This document shows, one piece after another, positions 25,101 through 36,060 of a stretch of DNA of 64,000 nucleotides. The first letter of the stretch is position 1, and the number at the start of each line of letters is the position of its first letter. The position numbers and the translations under genes are program-made. Below the pieces are notes generated by a model. That model worked only from the letters and a program-made list of their open reading frames with translations, searched no databases and had not been told where the DNA came from. The DNA is taken from the NCBI GenBank assembly GCA_016648135.1, contig JADDOH010004036.1:186001-250000 (forward strand). Reading direction: 5' to 3'. This stretch comes from Agrypnia vestita. Lineage: Eukaryota; Arthropoda; Insecta; Trichoptera; Phryganeidae.

Positions 25101-25458
25101 ACAACTGCATTTTTTTATTTTAAAATATTTAATATAATACTGCAACTTTTTTTGCTAAATACCGATTTTTATTTAGATATTTTTTGCTTTATATCATGGA
25201 TTTTTCCTGTACATCTCTTAACTCATTTGTCTAATTTGTTTTAGAAAACTTATATACTTTTGTTTCTGGGTATTTTTTCTTCGTTTTCGAGCGATTATAT
25301 GTGTACAATAAAACCACAAAATAATGTATTATTCCTGTTTCATGAATACACATCGACTCTAAGTTGAATATACGACGCAGTATATAAAAGTAAAGGAGAT
25401 GTTTTGTGCGCGAGCTTATACGCTATGGCAATAAACTTTTACTACTCTCACCTAACAG
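22137..25458. other. long AT-rich non-coding stretch with two GC-richer patches
   Basis: A small stem GCTAAAACC/GGTTTTAGC lies at 22690-22714. GC-richer patches at about 23180-23290 and 24720-24890 (with CGCTCCGCGCGACCGTCGGC) have no long open frame or repeat hallmark and may be conserved regulatory sequence. No gene is supported. Confidence 0.5.
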
Positions 25459-25493
25459 GTCTACTGGGGAACTGCAGGTGACACGAGCCAAAG
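25459..25493 (+). other. candidate 35-nt microexon
   Basis: A pyrimidine-rich acceptor, ACTCTCACCTAACAG, is followed by 35 nt open in one frame (VYWGTAGDTSQ) and a donor CCAAAG|GTAAAC. It is one of several plausible splice signals between 25.4 and 26.65 kb. There is no homology evidence. Confidence 0.2.
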
Positions 25494-26031
25494 GTAAACC
25501 AATTTTTCACTGAATTCTGTAAATGTCTCTTTGGCCCTCAACCGTTCGATGGAAATAATATTTTCCCGTTTCGGATTTTCGATAGACTTGAAGTGCGAAT
25601 ATAAAGAAGGTCAATACGATAACTTGAACAGATGAAAACCTGACAACCTTTTCAAAAAAATTAAATACTTTTTAAATAATGAATTTTTCTGCATTATCTG
25701 TGATCATTTTATCAATAATAATATCAAATTAAATATCAATCTTTACACTATATATGAATGTGAAGTGAATGTGTAAATGTATAAAAAAACAGACATTAAT
25801 TTATGACAACATTTTTGAAAAAAATTCTGCTACATCGCTTACTCACCATTGCGCCGTTTCCCCACAGGGATTAGAACAGAGGATAGAACGCATCCTTCTT
25901 TTGTCCCGGCACATAATTCTCACCTTGTTCACCTTCATACTTTTTAATCCTTTTTATTTATTTTTATTAAAAAATATAATTAACTATCATTTTTGAAAAA
26001 AAGTATTCCAATAAACACGTTATCTTCCGCC

Positions 26032-26084
26032 ATGACTGACATGCAACATTCTCCGGTGCACGTTTCTCCAAGACAGAAAACAAG
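26032..26084 (+). other. candidate start exon
   Basis: An ATG in a good initiation context (CCGCCATGACTG) opens 17 codons, MTDMQHSPVHVSPRQKT, and ends at donor ACAAG|GTAATA with two bases left over. Composition is less AT-rich than the flanks. The product is not recognised. It splices in frame to the candidate exon at 26309. Confidence 0.3.
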
Positions 26085-26308
26085 GTAATATACTTTTTAA
26101 GAAACAAAGAACTCATAATGTAGAGTATCCAATTAGGAATAAAACCTTTGTCTATTAAATCGGGAGCAGTTAGAAAAAAATCCCAAATTTTTTTTATAAC
26201 CGACTGTTATCGGATTATAAAATCCATATGCAACTTCATTGATTTTTCATTTCTAAATAAGTACTTGACATTCTTTTCTATGTCTGTCTCTGTTTCTGTC
26301 ACCCAAAG

Positions 26309-26366
26309 GTATCGAATAATGTTGCATCACAATCACGCTGGAGGAGGTTCGGAAGAACATGACGGG
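26309..26366 (+). other. candidate internal exon
   Basis: A strong pyrimidine tract and acceptor (TCTGTTTCTGTCACCCAAAG) precede 58 nt that stay open when joined in phase to the candidate start exon: YRIMLHHNHAGGGSEEHDG. The donor is GACGGG|GTATTG. The phase at this donor (0) does not fit the longest open frame of the next candidate exon. Confidence 0.25.
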
Positions 26367-26488
26367 GTATTGTCTTTTTTAATTCAAAAATTTTCCAAAA
26401 ATAATTGTTTTAAATGTATCTTAATAAGTAAAAATAAGCAAACAATAATCATATCATTGTATAAAATCATCCAATTTCTATATTTCAG

Positions 26489-26649
26489 GCTTGGATGACA
26501 ATGTGGTGATGCCTCTCGTAGGTACTGCGGATGACGTAAATAGAATGCGTATGAACCTGCCTAGCGGGCACGCCTTCCCGGATTTTGTTCAGTCGGCAGT
26601 GACACGAAAGTATCAATGTTACTTAACTAATGAACTCAGTCCTAGGTAG
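26489..26649 (+). other. candidate terminal exon, 52 codons, unrecognised
   Basis: After acceptor TTCTATATTTCAG, one frame is open for 52 codons to TAG at 26647. It reads LDDNVVMPLVGTADDVNRMR and later MNLPSGHAFPDFVQSAV. GC is clearly higher than nearby, as in a coding exon. The intron before it would be 122 bp. The upstream candidate exon enters a different frame that stops after seven codons, so either the model is wrong, there is an unseen exon, or the locus is decayed. No family is recognised. Confidence 0.3.
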
Positions 26650-26663
26650 CTTTTCTTTCTGGA

Positions 26664-26709
26664 TGCTTGCAATACTTTATAAAAAATGCTTGCAATACTT
26701 TATAAAAAA
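26664..26709 (+). repeat. tandem duplication, 23-bp unit, two copies
   Basis: TGCTTGCAATACTTTATAAA plus three A residues is present twice in succession (26664 and 26687). It directly follows the candidate terminal exon. Confidence 0.9.
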
Positions 26710-28827
26710 CTAATACATATACCGCGGCATACCCGAATGCTGGAGGCAAGTCCCCTTCGCACATTCGTACACCTTCAGAAGTATCTATATTGGCGAGTCT
26801 CCGCATTCTTCCGATATTTTAATGTAACACTTAGAGTCAAATATAAAAAAAGCAAGAACTTTTTGGATCAACTAGTCTGAAAATTTGTGAAACGAGACAT
26901 TTTAGAATACTCATTTTTTAAAGGATCTGGATAACGCTGGTTTCCTTATATGATGAAATTTGCTGTCTCATTCATAATCATCCAATTTTAGCTTCCTCTG
27001 ACTTTTGTCTACAAATCAAAAAAGATTCCTTAGTGCTTAATTTTTTAAATAATGAATTAGAAGCGGCGATAAATGGCTTTATGTGGCGTTTGAGGAATCG
27101 ACCTTTCAGTGTGAGATAATAAAAGTGGACATATGCTGGACAACGTGTTTTGAAATACCGAAAGATTATATTCATTAAAATAATTATATACTTGTTGATT
27201 AAATAAAAAATAATTTAGAATTGAAATAATAATAATAAAAATAAAATAATAATTTATTAAAATAATTGAAAAAATAAAAATACATCCGTAATTTCAAATA
27301 GAAAATCCTAAACCAATAAATGACCAAAGTACAAACATACCATCAAGCCTTTCCGCATAGGTGGATAGATAGACAATAGGGTGGGCCACTGATATACGTA
27401 AAACTGCATTATCCGTAAGTTGACAAGACATCGTTTTGAATATCACCAAACATAGTACATTTGAAAAATTTTTGAGTTGGATTAATAGTGTCATGAAGCG
27501 CAAACGCAAGCTTTCTTTTAAATAGTTCGAGAAATACTAACGCGCGAGTCGTTCACCAAGAGCGTACTTCGATGCTTCCGCCCACCTCACCTCAATTCAT
27601 TTACTTGATTAATTGTTATTTTGTTATTATTCAAGGCAGAATAAAATTTTCGGTAACATTAATAACAGCCAGAAAATAGGAAATTTTTTTTTTAAAACTT
27701 TGAATCCAATTTGGAGACAGAAGATATTTAAATTTAAATAATTTAAATAATTTTTTAAATAATTTAAATAGTTTTAATAATAAAATAATTTTGTCGTCAT
27801 TCTGTTGTTATTAAAATCGCATGAATAAAATACCGAAATAGTGGCATCTTTCTTATGCTTAATCTGTGATGATTTCTCTATTAGAAAATAGACTGAATGA
27901 TATACATTCAGTCTATTTTCAGTTTGTATCAGGACAATTTACTATCTACTTACTATGTCATAGTTAATCTTATCTTTGACTGAAACTTTTTTTTATTTCC
28001 ATTTACTTTCCTCACATATAACTGTCTATGATCTTGTCCATGTTAAGTTTTAAAACTAGAGATTTCACCAGAATTATTTTGATCATTTTTAAGATTTCTC
28101 CGTGTCCTTGTCCAGATTATTGAAATAAGAGCACCGAGTAATTTTAACACCGTTGAAAATGGTCGATGTTAAGGCTTTCGTTTTGTTATGGTTTATGTTT
28201 AATCCAAATTAACCGCTCTCCACTTCTACTCCACTGAGTATCTCCGCCATGTCGTCCTCGTCTCTATCAATTAGTCTCAAATCATGTGTTTTGATTGAGA
28301 ATATTATTGAATGCATAAACGAATGTTAAAAAAATCATTTCAACGCAACACGATTTGAGCGTCGCGCATACTTGACCCAATATTGTGCTGCAAAAGTGTA
28401 AAGTCAACAAAATAATTTAGAAAGGTAGGTCAAGCCATGTTCTGTTATTACGCTTAATATTGCTGACTCGGGTCAAATGAGCGTGTAAATAGTTTAGAAA
28501 CACAATATTGCAACAATCGAGAGTCAGGTTACAGTCAGTTACGTTCGTTAACTAACATGTTTAATTGCATCATAGGGGGCAAATACAGGAGCTGAAATAC
28601 GAAAAAAGATAGTACATCGTCACATCATCTTCAAGAGCAAGCCATCCTTCGGCCTTGCTACGCTCTCATCTTTAGAGGATCTCCCGCTGCGCTTTTTTCA
28701 AACAGTCATTTTAATTTCTGATAAAATAATACGAACATAACCGGCAAGACGTTTTTTATTCCGTCACCACGCCTTCCCCAAATATATACGTATATAAAAA
28801 TCTTTATTTTCTTTGGGGCAATTGATA
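26710..28827. other. AT-rich non-coding stretch with a perfect hairpin
   Basis: GAAAATAGACTGAATG at 27884-27899 and its exact complement at 27905-27920 form a 16-bp stem with a 5-nt loop. The segment 27720-27785 is low-complexity TTTAAATAA sequence. A GC-richer patch at 28620-28690 shows no coding signature. Confidence 0.55.
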
Positions 28828-29214
28828 AATCTGTGGGCGAAAGGAACAACCGAACGAGTCAATAAAATCGTAAAATAGAGTAAAGAGTAAAGTATGCAGA
28901 GTTGTTCTTTCGATAGATATCTAGCAAGGAAAAATTAAATATCAGTCAAAAAATAAAATAAAAAGCGATTATTTTAATTTTTTTTTAAAAAAAGGCAAAT
29001 TACATTATTGAATAATTTTGCAAAAAACAACGACATATAAATCAACTTGTTTCGACGTTATTATGCGAAAAAAAAACACTGATGAAAAAATAGATAAAAA
29101 TAACTTAAGTTTTAAGAGATATTTCGTAAACAAGCGAAATTCCTAAATTATAATTTGGTTTTCCTGAAAACCTGCATTTTTGACTCATTCGGTTGTTCCT
29201 TTCTCCCACAGAAA
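28828..29214. mobile_element. MITE-like element with about 37-bp TIRs
   Basis: ATCTGTGGGCGAAAGGAACA followed by ACCGAACGAGTCAA at the left (28829-28862) matches, inverted, TTGACTCATTCGGTTGTTCC followed by TTTCTCCCACAGAAAT at the right (29180-29215), with three differences. The 320-bp interior is A/T-rich with no coding capacity. Confidence 0.8.
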
Positions 29215-30499
29215 TTATTAATTAATGTCAGTCGTCATACAACCATAACAGAAAAAACATATTAAACTTTATCATTGTGAAAATACATTATTTATATCTT
29301 AGACAGCGCTGCAGAATGCAGTAAGCATTAGACGTGCATTGCTGTACGTTTAGATATCGCATGCTTAGTGTATTAATTTCAGCTAGGGCAGTGAGAAGAG
29401 TGGGGGTTCCGCAATGCACTTAGCGAAGTAATGGGGCGCAACATGATTCTCGCATCAACCCCTTTACCTCGTGGGACTCGGAAGCCACGTTTCTTCCTGT
29501 GGATACTGTTAAACAATTACATCACTGAAGGTATTGGCAAGTTACACCTTTTCATTAGCGGTGGACTACTGTTGTACTAGAAAAAAATCTCTTTTATTTT
29601 ATGCCATCCCGGCAGTGGAACAGCTTTTTAATAAATTCAATTCAAAGATAATATGTGCTTTATACTATTAAATTAATAAAATATATTAATTTGTACAAAT
29701 TTATTTTTATTACTCTTGGTGATTGAGGCGTATGTTCGTATATAATATGTAAAATTATTTTTTGGAAGGTTCACTTTGAAATCCAATTTTGATCACAATT
29801 TTTAACTACGGTGTACAGTTTGCCGTACTCATTTATAATATACTTTTTAATATAATTTTAATACACCAAATTTTAATACACCATACACGTACAGTTTGCT
29901 GTAATCATTTTTATTAACGTATTTTTATTTTCTTTTAACAGAGCGTATTCTTGCGATGATTTATGCGTAATTTGGCGAAATATTAATATTGGCAATATTA
30001 TTAATACGCGAAATATTAAAATTGGCATTTTTTTTAAATTGAAGAGCATCCGCTTTTCTTTGATAAGTGCGCAATCACAGAGTTACGCTATCACTAATAT
30101 ATTACGTACAATAAATTCACAATCATAAAAAATCGAATAAAATAAAAATTCTCGTACTTATTAAATTGTACCTCTCATATACTGAGCAAATAAGCTTTCA
30201 TCTAGCCATTCCCCTATGTAGGTGTCAAACTGGTATATTCATATGAAAACATGTTGATTTATTTTTGTGTTAGAATTGCAATATTGAATTGATTTATGTT
30301 TCTGTTTATTTGTATATTCATGATATCAAATCCGAATACTAACATTTAAAAAATACAGCTATTGAACTTTCTAAGAAGCTAGCATCAGTACAGAACTTTT
30401 ACTACATATTAATAAATTACCTTTCAGGGAGATGCCTTAAAGCAATTTGAGTGATTTAAAAAAAACTGATTACGATAAAAATATACAAAATTTTAATGA
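29215..30499. other. AT-rich non-coding stretch with a GC-richer patch
   Basis: A GC-richer stretch lies at 29300-29570. It has no open frame of note and no repeat hallmark. The remainder is plain AT-rich DNA. Confidence 0.5.
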
Positions 30500-30625
30500 A
30501 ACCAAATTTATTAATCAATTAGAAGGACATTCAGAAATATCAAATCTAAGAAAAAATATTTTGGCTGCTACCGGGACTTGCAACTTTACAATAAGAATGT
30601 GTTTTTAAATATAATAAAAAAATTT
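30500..30625 (-). repeat. truncated copy of the tRNA-Arg-like/TIR composite repeat
   Basis: On the minus strand, the inverted-terminus sequence ACACATTCTTATTGTAAAGT with TGCAA leads directly into CCCGGTAGCAGCCAAAATAT, the 3' end of the tRNA-like unit, and then the tail with TGATTAATAAATTTGGTTT. Most of the tRNA-like part is deleted. It supports the tRNA-like unit being a resident part of the TIR element. Confidence 0.6.
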
Positions 30626-31014
30626 GTTCATGTTGTGTATTTATTTATCAATGATAAACAATTATTATCTTTGTACTGTATATAACTTACATAGAAAATA
30701 GTAATAATAACTTATATAAAATATAACTACAGTGAATTCTTGGGAATTGGGTAAATATAAGTATTACTCATATTTTTCAGCAGCGTAATAGAAGGTATCA
30801 CCACCTATCATAAGAGAAAGTTCGGTACTTTGTTTCTTATTTTACTCATTTTCATAAAAAATGATTACAATATCTTGTATGAAACAATTGATATTTTTTC
30901 GAAAATAATACATATAAAAATTATTTAATTTAAAAATGCATGGAGTTCAAGGTGTTGAATGCTTGAATATGCATGCTATCACATCTTGACAATGGCTCAT
31001 TATGTATTTGAATA

Positions 31015-31200
31015 AAACACTATAGATGTCTAATAAAAACGAAGCTATTTATATGAGAAAGTAGGTATGGAATTTTTTTTTTGGTATGTTCATTGGGCTT
31101 ATTTGTGCAGCTGACTTAAGTAATCACTTAAACAATGTAACGTTCACTAATTCCACCCATGATTACCACATCTATCAAATTTTTGGATGACATAATATGT
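31015..31200 (+). repeat. diverged copy of the AAGTCTCACAGA-type MITE
   Basis: Landmarks GAAGCTATTTATATGAGAAA, GGTATGGAA, CAGCTGACTTAAGTAATCAC, CAATGTAACGTTCACTAATT and CCACC occur in the same order as in the complete copy at 50.64-50.98 kb (there GAGCTGGCTTAAGTGATCAC and so on). The terminal segment is worn. Confidence 0.5.
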
Positions 31201-31539
31201 TAGGCTTATACAACTCTTTCCACATGTGAGTTTTATTTTTTATCACCATCTGTGGTTGAAATGTGCCATGAACCACTATAGAGCTCGGCGTTAGTAGAGA
31301 TATCAATTTTTTACAAGTTTTTGATGCAATATTATTTTAAACTCTAAATATTCTGAAGACACATTTTATTTCAAGTATTCCAGTTTTTCTCGTCGGTATA
31401 TCTCAGAATTTCTAGTCCTGCTCAAAATGCACGATATGCTTATAATAATTAAAAGGCACATTTCTTATTAAAATTTAAATTCACGTGAGAGTTCGAAAAA
31501 TATGCTGTACCAAGAATCTTGAATATCTCGACATCCAAA

Positions 31540-31779
31540 TATCAGGTAGCCACTCCGTGTGATAGGAAATCTTTACTATCGACGTGCTTGTTGGGTGTAC
31601 GGGGAGGACACCCGCATTCGTTGCATGCGAAGCCATGCTATTAATATTCGTGTCAAGTTCAAAACGAGGATGTTTTTCCCATATGTGGATAGGTATGCGA
31701 TGATACCGGAAAAACTAAAGAACCACTTCAAATCCGTAGTATATTTTAGGATCAAGTACGATCTGTATTATTCGATATG
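31540..31779 (+). pseudogene. possible C-terminal tail of a non-LTR reverse transcriptase
   Basis: A 73-codon frame ending at TGA (31778) reads INIRVKFKTRMFFPYVDRYA, then MIPEKLKNHFKSVVYFR. The spacing of basic residues, FFP, R-Y, IP-E-L and S-V-x-x-F matches the general ending of CR1/Jockey-type LINE proteins (usually SFFP, R-x-W-N, LP, S-x-x-x-F-K). No palm domain precedes it. The similarity is loose and the region could be something else. Confidence 0.3.
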
Positions 31780-32830
31780 AGTCATGATGTTGCTTTAATT
31801 TACTTTTTATAATGTTGTTTACGTTATTATTTTAGAAGTCAAGATTGAGAGTAATCGAATCGAACGGAATGCGGTAATGAAGTGACTTATTAATTATACC
31901 AGCGGTGGATAATGGACGTTTGGTGCCAAGTTTAAATTAAGCCCGTATTTGAGAATAATCTTTGGAATCTTTTCAAATTACTGCATAATCAATGTGTTAC
32001 TTAATGTACAATTGAAAGGAATTATTTATTATCGTTGATTCTCGTAAAAATGTGCATTAACAAAATTGTATTTCTGACTTTTTTTCATTTTTTCCCCTCT
32101 GAAAGACCCATTAAAAAACAATATTTAGTATTTTAATATTAAGAAAAGAACCTACTTTATATATTGAACTCGAAAATATTTTACACGCAAAAAATCGTAG
32201 TAGCACAATCACGGCGGTATCATTCAGGCATGGAAGTCGAGTCTGAACAATCTATTTGAAGTAAGGGAGTAAGCTACTTTATTCTTGAATGTAGTTTAAT
32301 TAGAAGCAGCAGGATACAAACAGCACTGTTATAAGTAATTAGCCACTTTTTCAAATATGACTAAAATGTAAACGCGTCATCCGGAGAAAAGCGCAAAAAA
32401 TATGACACTTTACTAGCATTTCCCAGGGTTATTCCATTTCTGTTTGCATATTTCCTTGACATCTTTTTCTTGGCTTGTTATTCTGTTCGTTATTCTTTTT
32501 CGCATGAAAACAGCCGAGGGTGTTGGTTTAACCAAAAGATTACAATATAAATTTAAAACCTTTTAAAATGTAACAGCTAACCCCCTTCGCGTAAGATTAT
32601 GACTAGTGTGTTTAAAAAAAAACAAAAATATACCCCCAAAATAAATAAGATAAATCATATTGGAAAAAAAAATCACACAAAAAAAAAGATTATCGAAAAC
32701 ATATTTGGTTACCACCGGGACACGAATCTGAAACATTTCCTTTTCAGGCAAAAGAGATACAAATTTTGATTATATATAGTATTGTGTAAATGTGACATAC
32801 AGATACAAATAATACATCTATATTTAATTT
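31780..32830. other. AT-rich non-coding stretch
   Basis: Nothing recognised beyond a fragment TTGGTTACCACCGGGACACG at about 32707 that resembles the tRNA-like repeat's 3' end (compare 30570, minus strand). Confidence 0.45.
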
Positions 32831-32974
32831 TGAAATACCTTTCAACTTTATATTGCAATAAATCCGAAAACCCTTGAATAATACACGCTTGGGTTCGAAA
32901 AGTCCTGGCGTATTATTCAAAGGGTTTTGGCACTCATTGCAGTATAAATTTGGTAGCTCTTTGAAAAAGGTATA
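32831..32974. repeat. foldback element of about 144 bp
   Basis: AAAACCCTTGAATAATAC plus ACGC pairs with GCGTATTATTCAAAGGGTTT. The pairing extends outward through TTTATATTGCAATAAATCC against GCACTCATTGCAGTATAAAT, and TGAAATACCTTTC against TTGAAAAAGGTAT. The loop holds TTGGGTTCGAAAAGTCCTG. It is MITE-like and non-coding. Confidence 0.7.
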
Positions 32975-34757
32975 TGAGATAATTTAGACAGAATTTCATT
33001 TCTATAAATTTTATTGATTAACATGGCGAAATTTGTTTTTGATGTACATGTTGATAAAATGTGTTCTCATTAAAAAATTTAAGAGAGAAAAATAGGATTA
33101 TCGTGTAATGTCATCACGCCTTAGAGTTTGAGACCTTTCGCATTAGGTATGATGGGATAATTATGATAATTTATGCTCTATCCTTTATTGGGAGCGATTG
33201 CTTGTTATTACTTCTAATTTTATATTAATAATAAAATTAACATCTCCCTTTAGGTAACGCAGTGTAATTATGTTAATTAACGACCAAACCTTTATTGCCA
33301 ATGGGGTCTTGTTGAAACTAGTAATATTAGAATTAGTAAATGAGAAATTTAGTTCAAACTATGATAATTTAAAAAATATATTAAACTATTATTATACTAA
33401 TAATATTGCCGAGAGGTAGTGATTACCTCGTCAAATATTACCGTTTTCTTTTTTGTATCTTCAATACCAATTGTTTCTTGTATATTATTAGCAATTGAAT
33501 AAATTATCTATACAAATTAATTTGAAGTTTCAGTTTCTCGGTTAGTTGGTATTTACGGATGTGGTTTCCCAGAAGAACTGACGTTTCAGTATGATAATGT
33601 GTGCCTTGCCATCTTTAAAAGCGGCAATGCGAAGCGGCATAGCGAAATACTAGAAAGGCAGATTCAATTTCTTCTTCTCCAGAGACGCGGACGCACATCC
33701 AATTATATAAATAATATATATGTTTGAGTATGTACATATCGTTTTATCATTTATCTAGAAATAGTTAGGGGTTCTCATGGCGGAAATACTAGCTAGTTTA
33801 TTTCTATTTTCAAACGTTTGGCTTTGTTTAAAAATAAAAAAAGTTTTAATGCATTTCGTGTATTCGTTATTTTTCTTCAACGTATTTTGTATTATTCATA
33901 AGATAAAGGTTGTTATTTAAGTAGTAGAGTACTTATTTTTCCTATATATAAGACTATATCTATATAAGACTTTTATAATAAGAATACTGGTCTTACGCAA
34001 TTCTTAAGTCAAGAATTCTTAAACCTAGATTATTTCTTTCTATCTTAACCTTTGATTTCTTTTTTATTACCCTGCATGGTGATTTATGAATAAATGCACT
34101 TAACAATCTTTCATTTAGTAGTTTTAATTAATTCTCTTAACTTATTTAAGAGTAGATACTTATTGCCTTTCCATTATAATCTAGTCCATTTGTATGGTTT
34201 TTAACAACTCTGCTTATTGAAATAAGCAGAGTTGTTAAATTTGGGGCAGTAAAAATCAATTTGTTTTAACAATAAAAAATATATATTTCAACAATAAAAA
34301 TACGTTGTTCTTTTGTAAGCCGACCCATTTTTAGTAACCTCAATAACAGCAAATGAGAAATATTATATATTATATACTAACATTAGAGGTGCCAACTTAA
34401 TTTTTTTTAAATAGAGGAAAACATGAATTCGGCATACCTGATGGCCCATCCTATATAATGTATGTCGATTGAGCCACATCTTAAATGAATTCAGGTGGAG
34501 TGGCTTCTTTTAACGCCCATACCTCGACTCTGCGGAGCTGCGCGTGCATAACATTTTATTACTCTCCAACGGGTGCTCAGGTTCATATCTCGCTTGCATA
34601 GAGATTATTCATTTTCTTAAAAGAGCGCCCTTGTCATTTAAATTCTTATTTTATTTTCATAATCTAGGTCTTCATTTAGCTAGTAGACAAAATACTTAAT
34701 CTCTTTTTACCCGGTTGGTGTAAATGCTTTCGATTGTCAGGTGAAAAATAATCTTTT
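32975..34757. other. AT-rich non-coding stretch with a perfect 18-bp hairpin
   Basis: TTTAACAACTCTGCTTAT (34200-34217) and its exact complement (34222-34239) form a stem with loop TGAA. A GC-richer patch lies at 33590-33700 and another near 34500-34580. No gene is supported. Confidence 0.55.
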
Positions 34758-34793
34758 GTCAACTAAATTTTTATAAACCTCTACCAAATTTTA

Positions 34794-34831
34794 GGTCCAA
34801 CAGTTTCGAGACGTACCCGTCTCTTCCTCAA
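34794..34831 (-). ncRNA. hammerhead-like motif, left arm of foldback
   Basis: On the minus strand: TTGAGGA (one change from CTGANGA), then AGAGACGGGTACGTCTC with a perfect GAGAC/GTCTC stem II, then GAAAC, T, GTT, GGACC. Stem II is the best of all the copies. The C3 position is T and stem I does not pair locally, so activity is unlikely. Confidence 0.3.
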
Positions 34832-35151
34832 GACAATACTATACAACTGTGTTCACAACACTACATACCACAACCAAAGTTTGGTAATTTTTCACAAATA
34901 TTTATCACATGCATGTTAATCTTGTCAGGGACAAGCATGCACTAACTAGTCTACAGGACTATCAGGAATCTACAAGGGAGAGAGAGTGATTAATCTCCTT
35001 CGTAGATTCTTGATAGATCGTAGGCTAGTTAGTGCATGATTGTCCTTGACAAGATTAACACGCATGTGATAAATATTGGTGAAAAGTTAACAATACATTG
35101 GTTGTGGTGTATATGTAGGTGTTATGAACATAGTGATAGTAGTGTAGCATT

Positions 35152-35193
35152 GGTCCTGACGAAGTGACGGGTATGTCTAGAAACCGGTTGATC
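35152..35193 (+). ncRNA. hammerhead-like motif, right arm of foldback
   Basis: Order: GGTC, CTGACGA, a 17-nt stem-II segment, GAAAC, CG, GTT, GATC. GGTC and GATC pair (one G-T wobble) as stem I; A-C and G-T flanking the CG dinucleotide would make a two-base-pair stem III; GTT is a permitted GUH cleavage triplet. Stem II is weakened to about three pairs. This is the copy closest to a minimal type I hammerhead layout. Confidence 0.35.
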
Positions 35194-35229
35194 TAAAATC
35201 TGGTAGTGGTTTATACAAATTTAACTAAC

Positions 35230-35850
35230 ACTCTGTTATAATGTCTAAGTAACTAAAGTTAATGCTTTAAATATTAATAATATTTTGTCTAGTGCTTATT
35301 ATGAACAGTATTATCTGAATGCTCTTATTGAATATAAAGGTTTGACTGAACTTTTTTTAATGCCTGGAATGATTTTCGTTAAAGGGCCAATCAATTTCAA
35401 GCGGTCCGGTACTCAGAAATAATATTATTTTGTCGGTACATTTCCTTATGTTTTGGTAGTTCAGAATAATTTTATTTAAACTTTTGTTGTATCCAGTTCT
35501 AAAATGGAGTCCATTTATGTTTTATCCCGCACGACATTTTTCGAATTTCACGCATCAATATTTTTCTAAATTACTCAGCAATGAGTTATTATAAGATTTT
35601 CAAATAAATTGCATTGTGTAAAATACATTTAATTGTATAAGAAAAAAAATCTAATAACTTAAGAAATATTTTTTCGTTTATGTGCTCTTTGTCGTCAAAG
35701 ATATTTAACGCGAATGAACAAAACTCAATTTTCGTAAGATAATTTACACGCTTAGAATGGAATAACCCTAATGACAAACTCTGAGTAAATACTTAATAAA
35801 AGGTGGTGAAAAATAACGGTGTATAAATTCATGATGTATTTATCAATTTT
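35230..35850. other. AT-rich non-coding stretch
   Basis: No supported feature. It leads into the in-frame minisatellite. Confidence 0.5.
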
Positions 35851-36056
35851 TTGGACACATCGCCTACAAAAAAAGATGATAAGACTGATCAGAACATAAA
35901 CACTACTAGCTACGATAATGGGACAGATATCACATACAGCTACGATAATGGGACAGATATCACACATTGCTTCGACAATGGGACAGATATCGTTGAGGAT
36001 ATAAGCAGACCGAAACCGTGGGTCACGATTCTCAGTACCGAGGTATGCGACTACAG
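35851..36056 (+). CDS. candidate exon with three 10-residue repeats rich in N-glycosylation sequons
   Basis: One frame is open from about 35827 to a TAA inside the donor-like CTACAG|GTAAAG (36056/36057). It contains three 30-bp repeats encoding SYDNGTDITY, SYDNGTDITH and CFDNGTDIVE, preceded by NTTS. Each repeat carries an N-G-T sequon, and the array keeps frame exactly. Such a pattern suits an extracellular segment of a surface or secreted protein, but there is no signal peptide, membrane segment or known domain, no ATG at the start (the first methionine would need an upstream exon), and the upstream acceptor is poor. A non-coding minisatellite is the alternative. A second donor, CCGAG|GTATGC, lies at 36042. 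Confidence 0.3.
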
Positions 36057-36060
36057 GTAA

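Larger units (their letters stand above)
34758..35229. mobile_element. 470-bp foldback element with hammerhead-like motifs in both arms
   Basis: The whole interval is one imperfect palindrome: arms of about 215 bp, roughly 80-85% complementary, centred near 34990. Pairs of landmarks are CTACCAAATTTTAGG with CTAAAATCTGGTAG, CTTGTCAGGGACAAGCATGC with GATTGTCCTTGACAAG, and CACTAACTAGTCTAC with GTAGGCTAGTTAGTG. It has no coding capacity. Both arms contain a CTGANGA/TTGAGGA...GAAAC motif near the outer ends. Arm divergence indicates an old insertion. Confidence 0.85.

Noticed and set aside
35752..35967. Minus-strand frame with repeated CDICPIIVA
   Set aside because: It is the complement of the 30-bp minisatellite; the plus-strand reading with sequons is more coherent.
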